NCBI GenBank assembly: GCA_021604865.1
Contig: BQJU01000030.1
Location: 1-64,000 of the forward strand
Length of the DNA: 64,000 bases
Direction of reading: 5' to 3'
Source: Saprospiraceae bacterium
Lineage (GTDB): Bacteria; Bacteroidota; Bacteroidia; Chitinophagales; Saprospiraceae
Shown here in pieces: positions 19,636-26,796 of this stretch (its first letter is position 1; the number at the start of each line of letters is the position of its first letter). A program made the position numbers and the translations under genes. Below the pieces are notes generated by a model that did not search any database, had not been told where the DNA came from, and saw only the letters and a list, made by a program, of their open reading frames with translations.

Positions 19636-20349
19636 ATGACGGACTACACCCACCCCATCGCCAGACACTACGCCACCTATCGCCCTCTGCTGCACACCCC
19701 CATTCTGGAGCGCTTATTGCCAAAGGAAGTATCCTTCCAAACCGGTCTGGACATCGGCTGCGGCACTGGCCAATCAGCCATTGCATTAGCGGGATTTTGC
19801 GATCAGGTGTTTGGCGTAGAACCCAGCCGAGACATGTTGCAAATGGCCATTCCGCATCCTCAGGTGGAATATCACCATTACAATGGAAAAAAGTTGCCCT
19901 TTCCAGATGGATCTTTTGAGGTAGTCTCCTTTGCCGGGTCGCTTTTTTATGCCAAATCCCAGACAATGGCGGATGAAGTGGTCCGGGTGAGCAGGTATCC
20001 CGCTACATTACTCATTTATGACTTTGAGGTATTGTTTGACGACCTGGGATCACAGATCACCCAACATTTTGAGGCGTCAGATTATGATCATACCATTGAT
20101 TTTTCGGGGTTGAAAATGGAAGGATTGAACAAGGTATCAGCCATTAGGGATCAAATAAGTTTTTCTGTCACGTCATTTGAGTTGGCTCATCTGCTTTTAT
20201 CGGTTAAGGCGGTTTATCATAATTTTGCCGCAACATTTAAAGTGACCGATCCGTATGCAAGGTTGGTAGATGTATTAAAAACACTTGCTATCGACAATAG
20301 ATTTGAGCTTCCTGTAGCTATTTTTGCCAGTCGGTATAACCTTGTATAA
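19636..20349 (+). CDS. Class I SAM-dependent methyltransferase
   Basis: A 237-residue cytoplasmic enzyme. The SAM-binding motif I, LDIGCGTGQSA, is near residues 35-45. Motif II is an acidic residue at the end of strand 2 (VFGVEPS), and a post-motif stretch LPFPDGSFEVVSFAGSLFY is split across the fold. This is the methyltransferase type 11 pattern seen in UbiE-like and many unassigned enzymes; the acceptor cannot be inferred. With 11 bp separating it from the NTPase-TPR gene, the two are probably co-transcribed. Confidence 0.85.
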   Translation: MTDYTHPIARHYATYRPLLHTPILERLLPKEVSFQTGLDIGCGTGQSAIALAGFCDQVFGVEPSRDMLQMAIPHPQVEYHHYNGKKLPFPDGSFEVVSFAGSLFYAKSQTMADEVVRVSRYPATLLIYDFEVLFDDLGSQITQHFEASDYDHTIDFSGLKMEGLNKVSAIRDQISFSVTSFELAHLLLSVKAVYHNFAATFKVTDPYARLVDVLKTLAIDNRFELPVAIFASRYNLV

Positions 20350-20474
20350 CCATCACACTCCCCCCATTTTACACCATCCAAAATTCAAATACTTACTCAC
20401 CATTATAAGCGTTGTTTCGCTAGGGCATTCAATAGAAAAGTCTATTTTGGGGCCTATTTTAAAAAAATAAGAAT

Positions 20475-21218
20475 ATGCAACAAAAAACCACTTTTATTAT
20501 CGGGCTAACTCTAGGCCTTATTGTTTATGCCTGTTCGCCTAGGTTGAATCCCGGCATTTCTTCCTTATCCCTTGTCGAAAAGCTGAATGCGGCTACTTCA
20601 AGCTGGGAAAGCATCACCTCACAGGCACCAGAATCCTACGAATTTACCTGGATCCCCGATCTTGGTGTTAGGGGAAGATACCAAATGGCTAAAAGTGTGC
20701 TTAGCAAAAAGATGGTGGAGGCTATTGTCGGAGAAAAAGCATTTTTAAGTGGGCCCCATACCGATGAAATCAATTATTCCAGTGCAACGGCGTTTGGCCA
20801 TTACAATCCTAAGTTTTTGACCCAATTGCATAAAGTTTTGGAAAACACCTACCACAATAAAACATTTGTAGCTGGTTTTCAATCCTTCTACGACCAGGAA
20901 TTAAAGGGTTACCTGCGCACGTTTTACCTAACTTACGAAGCCGGTATCAATAACGAACCTACTAAAACCGGCTATTTATCGCGTATAGCTCAGCCTGTAG
21001 AAAGCCGAACCGACGCAACAGATGATCCCAGCTTCTATCTGCAAGAAGCTTTTAGAAGTGTCGCTGATGCTATTGAATCCCAAGGCTATGATTGGTATGA
21101 AGGCGCTACCTGCCCCAGTTTTTGGTTAAGGCGCTCCATTGACGGGACAGCTGATGAATTTCATGATTTGTTAATCCTTACCCTTAAGACTTTTGATAGG
21201 GATTTTTTGAAAAAATAG
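20475..21218 (+). CDS. Hypothetical lipoprotein
   Basis: The 247-residue product starts with a hydrophobic leader and a lipobox-like LIVYAC, so Cys20 is probably lipidated. The mature part is mostly helical by eye, with several Tyr/Trp-rich stretches (FTWIPDLGVRGRY, GYDWYEGATCPSFW). I do not recognise the family and see no catalytic motif. It has its own 125-bp upstream region and ends just before a perfect hairpin. Confidence 0.6.
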   Translation: MQQKTTFIIGLTLGLIVYACSPRLNPGISSLSLVEKLNAATSSWESITSQAPESYEFTWIPDLGVRGRYQMAKSVLSKKMVEAIVGEKAFLSGPHTDEINYSSATAFGHYNPKFLTQLHKVLENTYHNKTFVAGFQSFYDQELKGYLRTFYLTYEAGINNEPTKTGYLSRIAQPVESRTDATDDPSFYLQEAFRSVADAIESQGYDWYEGATCPSFWLRRSIDGTADEFHDLLILTLKTFDRDFLKK

Positions 21219-21229
21219 GGTAAGAAACC

Positions 21230-21265
21230 TGTTTGGAGGCCAACCTTTCTCGGGGCCTCCAAACA
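21230..21265. terminator. Minimal family 1 element acting as a possible bidirectional terminator (copy G)
   Basis: A perfect 12-bp inverted repeat, TGTTTGGAGGCC / GGCCTCCAAACA, surrounds a 12-nt loop. Both arms are the terminal repeats of family 1, with the interior gone. It sits 11 bp behind the lipoprotein gene and 7 bp behind the SDR gene on the other strand. There is no clear T-tract, so the terminator role is inferred from placement and stem strength. Confidence 0.6.
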
Positions 21266-21272
21266 TGAAGTT

Positions 21273-22025
21273 CTAGGAAAAGGCCAATCCCCCATTGATA
21301 TCAAAATTTGCACCGGTAACAAAGGAGGTTTCTTTCGACACCAGGCACCCCACCAGATTGGCTACTTCTTCCGGTGATCCTTCCCGCCGTAGGGGCGTTT
21401 TTCCGGCTACCATTTCCCGCACATTATCGGGCGTAAAGGTATCGTGGAAAGTGGTCGCAATCATACCGGGGCAAAGTGCATTGACACGGATACCTTTGGG
21501 GCCTAATTCCTTGGCCATCGCACGAGTAAAGGTCATCACAGCACCTTTTGAGGTTGCGTAAGCAGAAGCACCGCCACCACCACCATCTCGTCCGGCCTGG
21601 GAGGCAAGGTTGACAATGGCGCCACCTTCCGGCATGTGGTTGACTACCGCCTTGTGCATCATGAAGACCGATTTCAGGTTGAGATCCATGACAAAGTCCC
21701 AGAATTTTTCATCCATCTCACACAATTGTTTGCGAGCAATCAACCCGCCAGCATTGTTGACGAGGATATGGATATTTTCTCCAAAAGCAGCCTGAGCTTC
21801 TTTTACCAACCGAAAACATTCGTCCCATTTGGTGAGATCCGCCCGAACAGTAATGGCATCACCACCATTGGATTTAATAATTTTCAGGGTTTCCGCCGCA
21901 TCTTCCGGAGTATTGTAATAGTTGACAACAACTTTTGCCCCCATGGAGGCGAGTTTGATGGATATGGCTCTTCCAATATCTCTTCCGCCACCAGTAACAA
22001 TGGCTGTTTTTCCTTGTAATTCCAT
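21273..22025 (-). CDS. SDR-family oxidoreductase, possible 4-deoxy keto-uronate reductase
   Basis: A 250-residue short-chain dehydrogenase/reductase (FabG-like). The nucleotide motif TGGGRDIG is at 11-18, NNAGG lies in the fourth strand region, and the catalytic Ser (NLASQAG) and YATSK follow. SDRs of this type include reductases that convert DEH, the end product of alginate lyases, to KDG. The upstream PL7 lyase, transporter and GntR genes on the same strand support that reading, but the substrate is not proven; a fatty-acid or sugar dehydrogenase remains possible. The start is placed at MELQGK (22025), because the longer open frame runs back into a family 1 repeat. Confidence 0.82.
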   Translation of the reverse strand: MELQGKTAIVTGGGRDIGRAISIKLASMGAKVVVNYYNTPEDAAETLKIIKSNGGDAITVRADLTKWDECFRLVKEAQAAFGENIHILVNNAGGLIARKQLCEMDEKFWDFVMDLNLKSVFMMHKAVVNHMPEGGAIVNLASQAGRDGGGGGASAYATSKGAVMTFTRAMAKELGPKGIRVNALCPGMIATTFHDTFTPDNVREMVAGKTPLRREGSPEEVANLVGCLVSKETSFVTGANFDINGGLAFS

Positions 22026-22077
22026 AAGAAGACTATTTTTTGAAGTTAATATTTTAATACAATTATCTTTTTCTAAG

Positions 22078-22235
22078 CGTTTGTTTGGAAGTCGGTTTTG
22101 CATCGCCGTTCCCCGGGCTTCGGCGCAAGCGAAAGGCTTCGACGACGGCGCGCGGTCGAAGCCTTCTGGCGAAGAACCTCGGCAAGTCTATAGCGGCCGA
22201 AGGGAAGCGAAAAGCGTCCTTTTTTTGATGACTGG
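22078..22235. repeat. Family 1 repeat, left end plus GC-rich interior (copy B)
   Basis: A diverged left end, TGTTTGGAAGTCGG at 22082, is followed by the shared block GCATCGCCGTTCCCCGGGC (also in copy A). A GC-rich hairpin module comes next (CTTCGACGACGGCGCGCGG and its complement-like GAAGCC arm), then GGGAAGCGAAAAGCGTC, also in copy A. No right end is visible. It lies between two genes of the alginate-type locus. Confidence 0.65.
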
Positions 22236-22255
22236 GCTGGCTTGATGGCAAAGCA

Positions 22256-22450
22256 TCAAGAAGCTTTTGGAGTATTAGCACCTGCTTTTGCTAGTAGCCA
22301 AATGATTACCCCCAAACTTTGTATTGCTAAAAAGAGACCGTTTTCGACGACTACATTTTCGGCCGTGAAATTCCCCATAAAAAGCACCAGCACGAAGAGG
22401 TTTAGAAGTCGAAAAAAGAAGGCTGTTGAATTTGCATAATTTCCGTTTGT
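22256..22450 (-). CDS. Possible two-helix membrane segment in frame with the Nramp-like gene
   Basis: The frame directly after the TAA stop of the Nramp-like gene stays open for 64 more codons in the same phase. It encodes two convincing hydrophobic helices (FFFRLLNLFVLVLF and FLAIQSLGVIIWLLA) and then stops. There is no ATG before the middle of the first helix; GTG codons are the only early starts. It may be a small membrane protein with an unusual start, a lost C-terminal extension of the transporter, or a read-through tail. Confidence 0.35.
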   Translation of the reverse strand, partial: TNGNYANSTAFFFRLLNLFVLVLFMGNFTAENVVVENGLFLAIQSLGVIIWLLAKAGANTPKAS

Positions 22451-23722
22451 TTAAAGTTTTTCTGCAATGGCTAATATGCCGTTATAAGAAATAATGCAGG
22501 CAAATACGAGTGATAAAGCCATGCCAATATTTAAGGCCGGGCCTGCTTTGTGTTTGCCCATTAAGCTCTTGGTATTGGTCAGGATCATAATGCCGATGAT
22601 AACCAGTGGCAAAACAAATACATTAAAAACCTGAGACAAGATCTGAGCTTGAATGGGGTTTGCACCCAAAAGGGGTACCGTCAGGCCAATCAAGCAGGCA
22701 ACACCCGCGATTATTTTGAATTGCTTAGAGGTGGTATCCAGTTTTCCAGCTTGAAAATCAGCGATCAGTATGGGGGCGATCATCAAAATTGGGAAGATGG
22801 ACGAGATGCCCGCTCCCAGGGTTCCCAGCAGGAAAATGGCCACTGCAAACCGCCCAGCAGCTGGTTCCAGCGCATAGACCATATCCAGTACCTTAACAAC
22901 GGTTTTTCCACTTTCGTAAAAAGCAGCCATCGATACGGCCATAATCGCTCCACTGATACAAAAGATGAGCACCGCCGCCAGCAAGGCATCCTTTTGCTGG
23001 TCCTTCAGGTTGTCTTTAGTCCAGCCTCTACCCTGTATAAAAAGCGGCCGGGAAAGAAAAGTAGCCGCAGCCATAGTGGTTCCTACAAAAGCAGCAACCA
23101 GCATTTTTCCTCCTGCAACTTCGGGAATGGAGGGCACAAGTCCCCCTAAAATGGCTTTTGGATCAGGGAAAACAATGAATAAAGACAGCAAAAATGACAA
23201 CCCCATCAGTGAGACAAAAAAGATCAGTACTTTTTCAAAAAGAGAATACTTCCCGATCCAAAGCAAGGTGTACATACCACTGATAATCAAAATGGCCGTG
23301 ACCAAAACAAATAGGTATTCATGGCTTTTAATTGCGGGAATAAACAAACTCAGGGTTTCGAAAATCACATTGGCCGATATCCCCAAAATACCGATCAAGG
23401 AATTCCACTGGCCGATTGTGATCCCTATTATGATCAAAACCCCAATGAGGTTCCCAAATTTCAGGTGTTTGCGAAAGCCATAAAGCGCCGTTTCGCCAGT
23501 TACCAAATAATACCGGCCATAAGCCTCCATCAATACCCAGGAAAACAAACAACTTAAAAATAGCACCCACAACAGCTGCATGCCATAAGTACTGCCCGCT
23601 ACCACCATCGAGGTAACACTACCGGTGCCGATCGTATAGCCGATGGCAAAGATACCCGGACCAATGGCCAGTAGTGGGGTAAGTAGCCGTTGTATGAAGG
23701 TTTTTCTTGTGGTTGTTTCCAT
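22451..23722 (-). CDS. Nramp-fold inner-membrane transporter lacking the metal-binding motifs
   Basis: A 423-residue polytopic protein with about 11 hydrophobic helices. The overall pattern is Nramp/SLC11-like: a TM1 region GPGIFAIGY...VAGSTYG and a TM2 with WVLMEAYGRY. The two signature motifs that bind divalent metal are replaced: DPGN of TM1 by GTGS (32-35) and MPHN of TM6 by AAAT (218-221). Metal transport is therefore doubtful. The gene starts 13 bp downstream of the Tat-exported TIM-barrel gene and sits in an alginate-type operon, so a uronate or other sugar-acid substrate is an attractive inference. An automatic pipeline would probably call it a Mn/Fe transporter. Confidence 0.8.
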   Translation of the reverse strand: METTTRKTFIQRLLTPLLAIGPGIFAIGYTIGTGSVTSMVVAGSTYGMQLLWVLFLSCLFSWVLMEAYGRYYLVTGETALYGFRKHLKFGNLIGVLIIIGITIGQWNSLIGILGISANVIFETLSLFIPAIKSHEYLFVLVTAILIISGMYTLLWIGKYSLFEKVLIFFVSLMGLSFLLSLFIVFPDPKAILGGLVPSIPEVAGGKMLVAAFVGTTMAAATFLSRPLFIQGRGWTKDNLKDQQKDALLAAVLIFCISGAIMAVSMAAFYESGKTVVKVLDMVYALEPAAGRFAVAIFLLGTLGAGISSIFPILMIAPILIADFQAGKLDTTSKQFKIIAGVACLIGLTVPLLGANPIQAQILSQVFNVFVLPLVIIGIMILTNTKSLMGKHKAGPALNIGMALSLVFACIISYNGILAIAEKL

Positions 23723-23735
23723 AATGATGGGAAGT

Positions 23736-24668
23736 TTAGTCCGCCTTAATAAAGGTCTTGATGTTATTTAGATCTGCTGTAATCGAGTCGAAAACCTGCT
23801 CTGGAGGAATGGTAATCTGAGTTGCGCCCTGATTGGCTCCTCCCAGTGCATATTCTACATGCAATGTAATTGGAGCATCTAATTTTAGGTCTTTTAACAA
23901 TTGAAAATAGACTGAAAAATCAACGGCGCCCTGGCCTATGGGCATATTTTCCACAATCCACTTTCCTTCCTGCTTTTTCCATTGAAAATCCTTGAGGTCC
24001 AGTGAGTGAATATGAGTATGTAATAACTTCAGTCCCAACTTCCATGAATTCATACCCTCTACCATGGCATGGCGCACATCAAAACGGCAGCCCAGCCATT
24101 GAGGATTCAAATCCTTAATTAGATACCAGATATCCCAAACCGATGCCCCAACACTATCTCCTGCATGATTCTGATAAGCGCCGTGGATATTGTAGTGTTG
24201 GTTCATTTGTTCCAATTGCTTAAATTGATTTTTATACTGATCCAGTTGCTCCGGGATACTTTTGTCATCGGCATAATTCAGCCAGCCCATGCGGTAATAT
24301 TTGATGCCTAACTGGCTGGCGGTTTTAATTATTTTTTCCGTGTATGGTTCATTTGTATTTGTGATGCCCGTAGTGATCAACGGTGTTTTTAGTCCAGCCT
24401 TATGAATTGCTTCGATTGCTTTTGGCAAATCTCTCTCTACATTTTCCGGCAATACATGTCCTTTGGGTCTAACGGTTAAATCTACGCCATCAAAGCCCAT
24501 CTGTTTCGCCGCTTTTGCCATCTCGTTATAATCCAGCCATTGCAGGTGTTTGGAAAACAGGTAAATGTCTCTATCCGTTTTCTGATCGAAAATAAGCGAC
24601 ATGGCATGCCCCATCGGCACCGCCAATCCGGTAGTGGCTAAAGTCTTTATGCAATTACGTCTTGTCAT
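23736..24668 (-). CDS. Exported sugar phosphate isomerase/epimerase-like TIM barrel
   Basis: A 310-residue protein of the xylose-isomerase-like TIM-barrel superfamily (AP_endonuc_2). The N-terminus carries a Tat-type signal (TRRNCIK, then a hydrophobic stretch), implying export after folding. The metal-site residues are probably in the segments YQNHAGD, RFDVRHAM, HSLDLKDF and HVEYALGG, which carry the usual His/Asp/Glu ligands. Family members isomerise or epimerise sugars and sugar acids, and some are lyases of oxidised sugars. Its place between the alginate lyase and transporter genes suggests uronate processing, but no reaction can be assigned. Confidence 0.78.
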   Translation of the reverse strand: MTRRNCIKTLATTGLAVPMGHAMSLIFDQKTDRDIYLFSKHLQWLDYNEMAKAAKQMGFDGVDLTVRPKGHVLPENVERDLPKAIEAIHKAGLKTPLITTGITNTNEPYTEKIIKTASQLGIKYYRMGWLNYADDKSIPEQLDQYKNQFKQLEQMNQHYNIHGAYQNHAGDSVGASVWDIWYLIKDLNPQWLGCRFDVRHAMVEGMNSWKLGLKLLHTHIHSLDLKDFQWKKQEGKWIVENMPIGQGAVDFSVYFQLLKDLKLDAPITLHVEYALGGANQGATQITIPPEQVFDSITADLNNIKTFIKAD

Positions 24669-24765
24669 TATTTTTGATGTTTTAGGGGTCAGGTTCCCAC
24701 TGGTTTCTGGATTTTAGATTCGAATGGGCATCCAATGGGCAATGAAAAATTGCCACTTGAAGTGC

Positions 24766-25668
24766 TCAATGCGTCACCACAAGATCATAATACTTCACTG
24801 TGGCGTAGGCCCCTTCATCCGTAGAACTCAAATAATTTCCCGCCTTGAAATAATTTTCAAATACGCCCCACTTTTGCATATGTATCCCGTCGTAGACAAC
24901 GGACTCATTGTCATTTAAAATGACTTCCAGTCTGCCATCTGAAGCGATGATTTCCAGCGTAAATTTTTCCGTGCCAACGGTCTCTGAAAAGTTAAACCCT
25001 TCATCATCCGTCCAGGCATCTGTATGTAACATTTCTGTTTCCGAGGCATTCAGATCCTTCAATTCTTTTGTTTTCACCCGAACCTTTCCTTTGTACCAAT
25101 ATATTTTCAAAACTGGCGGTGCATTGTTGTCATCTTCACCAATCAAATCCCGTTGTTCATTGGTCAATCGGCCGTGAATCTGCATGATGATTGTCCGGTG
25201 TGGATCATCATTAGCATCTTTTGAGATATCGGGGACCGCCAGGGTGCCTTTCATCTTTCCGCCCTGGGCAAAGGTCCAGTTGGTCGAATTGCTGCCCGGT
25301 ACCAATTGTTCTCTTAATTCGGTTCTGGAGTACGATGAATTAGCGGTGCTGGATGCAGGATAAGTGTAAAAAACCAATGAACCATCGGTAGAATCATTGT
25401 ACATAAATGGCTTCAACAGTTCATTTTTTGCATAGTCCAAAATTTCCGGAGGTTCCACCTCTGAAGGGTTTCCGACCGGCAGGGTTACTTTCCAATGGCT
25501 CAGATCGATATGAGGGAGGAAATAGTCTACCCCTTCGATTGGGTCTTTGGGAGGAATGTATTCTCCTTCGGGTTTAATGAGTTTTTTGTTGCAACTCGTT
25601 ATGAATACAAAGGCAAATAGTATTGGAAATATAACCGAAATAAGCTTAAATGTTTGGGAATAATTCAT
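24766..25668 (-). CDS. Alginate lyase, polysaccharide lyase family 7, lipoprotein
   Basis: A 300-residue PL7 enzyme that cleaves alginate by beta-elimination to unsaturated oligosaccharides. A lipobox FITSC puts the lipidated Cys at 26, so it is probably anchored to a membrane, facing out or into the periplasm. The three family signatures are present: RTELRE (115-120), QIHG (163-166, catalytic His165) and YFKAGNY (273-279, with the catalytic Tyr). The jelly-roll body is of normal length and there is no carbohydrate-binding module. It follows the GntR gene by 151 bp and precedes the TIM-barrel gene by 97 bp on the same strand. Confidence 0.92.
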   Translation of the reverse strand: MNYSQTFKLISVIFPILFAFVFITSCNKKLIKPEGEYIPPKDPIEGVDYFLPHIDLSHWKVTLPVGNPSEVEPPEILDYAKNELLKPFMYNDSTDGSLVFYTYPASSTANSSYSRTELREQLVPGSNSTNWTFAQGGKMKGTLAVPDISKDANDDPHRTIIMQIHGRLTNEQRDLIGEDDNNAPPVLKIYWYKGKVRVKTKELKDLNASETEMLHTDAWTDDEGFNFSETVGTEKFTLEIIASDGRLEVILNDNESVVYDGIHMQKWGVFENYFKAGNYLSSTDEGAYATVKYYDLVVTH

Positions 25669-25819
25669 CTTTGTAATTTTATAAATTAAGAATCAGGGAC
25701 CAAGTGGTGTCTGCTTCAATGCAGGTCCTACTTTGAAGTCGCTAATGGGATAATACCGTCTTATTTATCCGGAAGGATTCGAAGAAAAAAGAGTTAGCAA
25801 CATTGATGCTAGTTCCTTT

Positions 25820-26542
25820 TTATGTCTTTTGTCCGTTATTTTTTTTCAAATTTCTACTGTAGTCGTAAACATCCTTTAGGTGTAGCCGCATGGCCTCGGC
25901 AGCTAATTCTGCTTCCTGATTAACAATGTGTTGCAAAATAACCTGGTGTTCTTCCAGCGATTTGTAGATACGACCGTCTTTACAAACATCCAGTTTGATA
26001 AAACTATTGATGATGTCGGGGGTAATGATTAGCATTAGAGATTTGAGCACCGAGTTTTTGCTAGCCTCAGCAATCTTTAAGTGGAACATCAGGTCTTCTT
26101 CTACTGCTTGTTCTCCCTTCTTCACTTTTTTCTCGTAGGCATCCAGGGCTTTTCGGATGGCAATAAGGTCTTCGGGTGTGCGTCTTTTGGCGGCGAGGTT
26201 TGCAGCATTGGTCTCCAATAAAACCCTGGTTTCTACCAAGGCTGCAAAATCACTATTTTCGAGTTTCAACACATCTGTTATTAGGCCTTCTAATGCGGTG
26301 ATCCCCATTCCAGCAACAAGAGTCCCACTTTGAGGCAAAGTTTTTAAAATTCCATAAAATTCTAGCTTTTGCAAGGCATCTCTTACGTTCGTGCGGCCCA
26401 CGCCAAATTTTTCCGCCAGTTTGCGTTCAGGCGGCAGGCGATCACCTGACTTTAATTGACCGGAAGTAATTAAGGAGCGAATCTGGCGAATGATCTTATC
26501 CACCGGACTTTCAATTGCAATTTCCTGGAAGTTTTCTAGCAT
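25820..26542 (-). CDS. GntR-family transcriptional regulator, FadR subfamily
   Basis: About 240 residues. An N-terminal winged helix (IIRQIRSLITSGQL, then LPPERKLAEKFGVGRTNVRDAL) is followed by an all-helical FCD ligand domain (helices with ETRVLLE, DLMFHLKIAEAS and a histidine near MRLHLKDVY that could bind a metal). FadR-subfamily proteins with FCD domains often respond to sugar acids, which fits the alginate-type genes downstream. The start could also be ATG 26557 or 26578; 26542 was chosen because it gives the usual short leader. A perfect palindrome with TGGT...ACCA arms and a strong promoter lie just upstream, so it probably represses its own operon. Confidence 0.9.
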   Translation of the reverse strand: MLENFQEIAIESPVDKIIRQIRSLITSGQLKSGDRLPPERKLAEKFGVGRTNVRDALQKLEFYGILKTLPQSGTLVAGMGITALEGLITDVLKLENSDFAALVETRVLLETNAANLAAKRRTPEDLIAIRKALDAYEKKVKKGEQAVEEDLMFHLKIAEASKNSVLKSLMLIITPDIINSFIKLDVCKDGRIYKSLEEHQVILQHIVNQEAELAAEAMRLHLKDVYDYSRNLKKNNGQKT

Positions 26543-26592
26543 TTTTGATCCAGTCATAAGTCTAAATTTCCAATCCATTTTGGTCGACTAAA

Positions 26593-26608
26593 AATTGGTC
26601 GACCAATT
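26593..26608. promoter_or_regulatory. Perfect palindromic operator candidate for the FadR-type regulator
   Basis: AATTGGTCGACCAATT is a 16-bp perfect palindrome with the TGGT/ACCA half-sites of FadR-subfamily operators, though with 2 rather than 3 bp between GT and AC. A second, imperfect copy, TGGTCGACTA, begins at 26581. It lies just downstream of the predicted transcription start, a position suited to autorepression. Confidence 0.65.
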
Positions 26609-26619
26609 TTCTGATTACA

Positions 26620-26650
26620 CAAATTTAGTGAATATTATGAATTTCCCAAA
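26620..26650 (-). promoter_or_regulatory. Promoter of the alginate-type operon
   Basis: On the minus strand, TTTG (26650-26647), a 19-bp spacer and TAAATTTG (26627-26620) match the Bacteroidota promoter consensus. Transcription should begin near 26613, directly in front of the palindrome. Confidence 0.6.
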
Positions 26651-26796
26651 CTCTATACCGGCTTTTTTTTGAAAGAGTAGGGTTTTAAGGAATTTTAGTT
26701 GGTAAAATAGCAAAGGAGTAAGGTAAGATTGTGTGAAAGGGGACGAAGTTGGAAATTTTGCCCCACGGCTAGAATAAATGCCTACCAGGGAGGTAG

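Noticed and set aside
22242-22439. Plus-strand open frame of 65 codons between the SDR and Nramp-like genes
   Set aside because: It is the mirror of the minus-strand two-helix frame and has no hydrophobic or motif content of its own.
22451-23722. Plain annotation as Mn/Fe transporter
   Set aside because: Both metal-binding motifs of the family are replaced, so the usual label would mislead.
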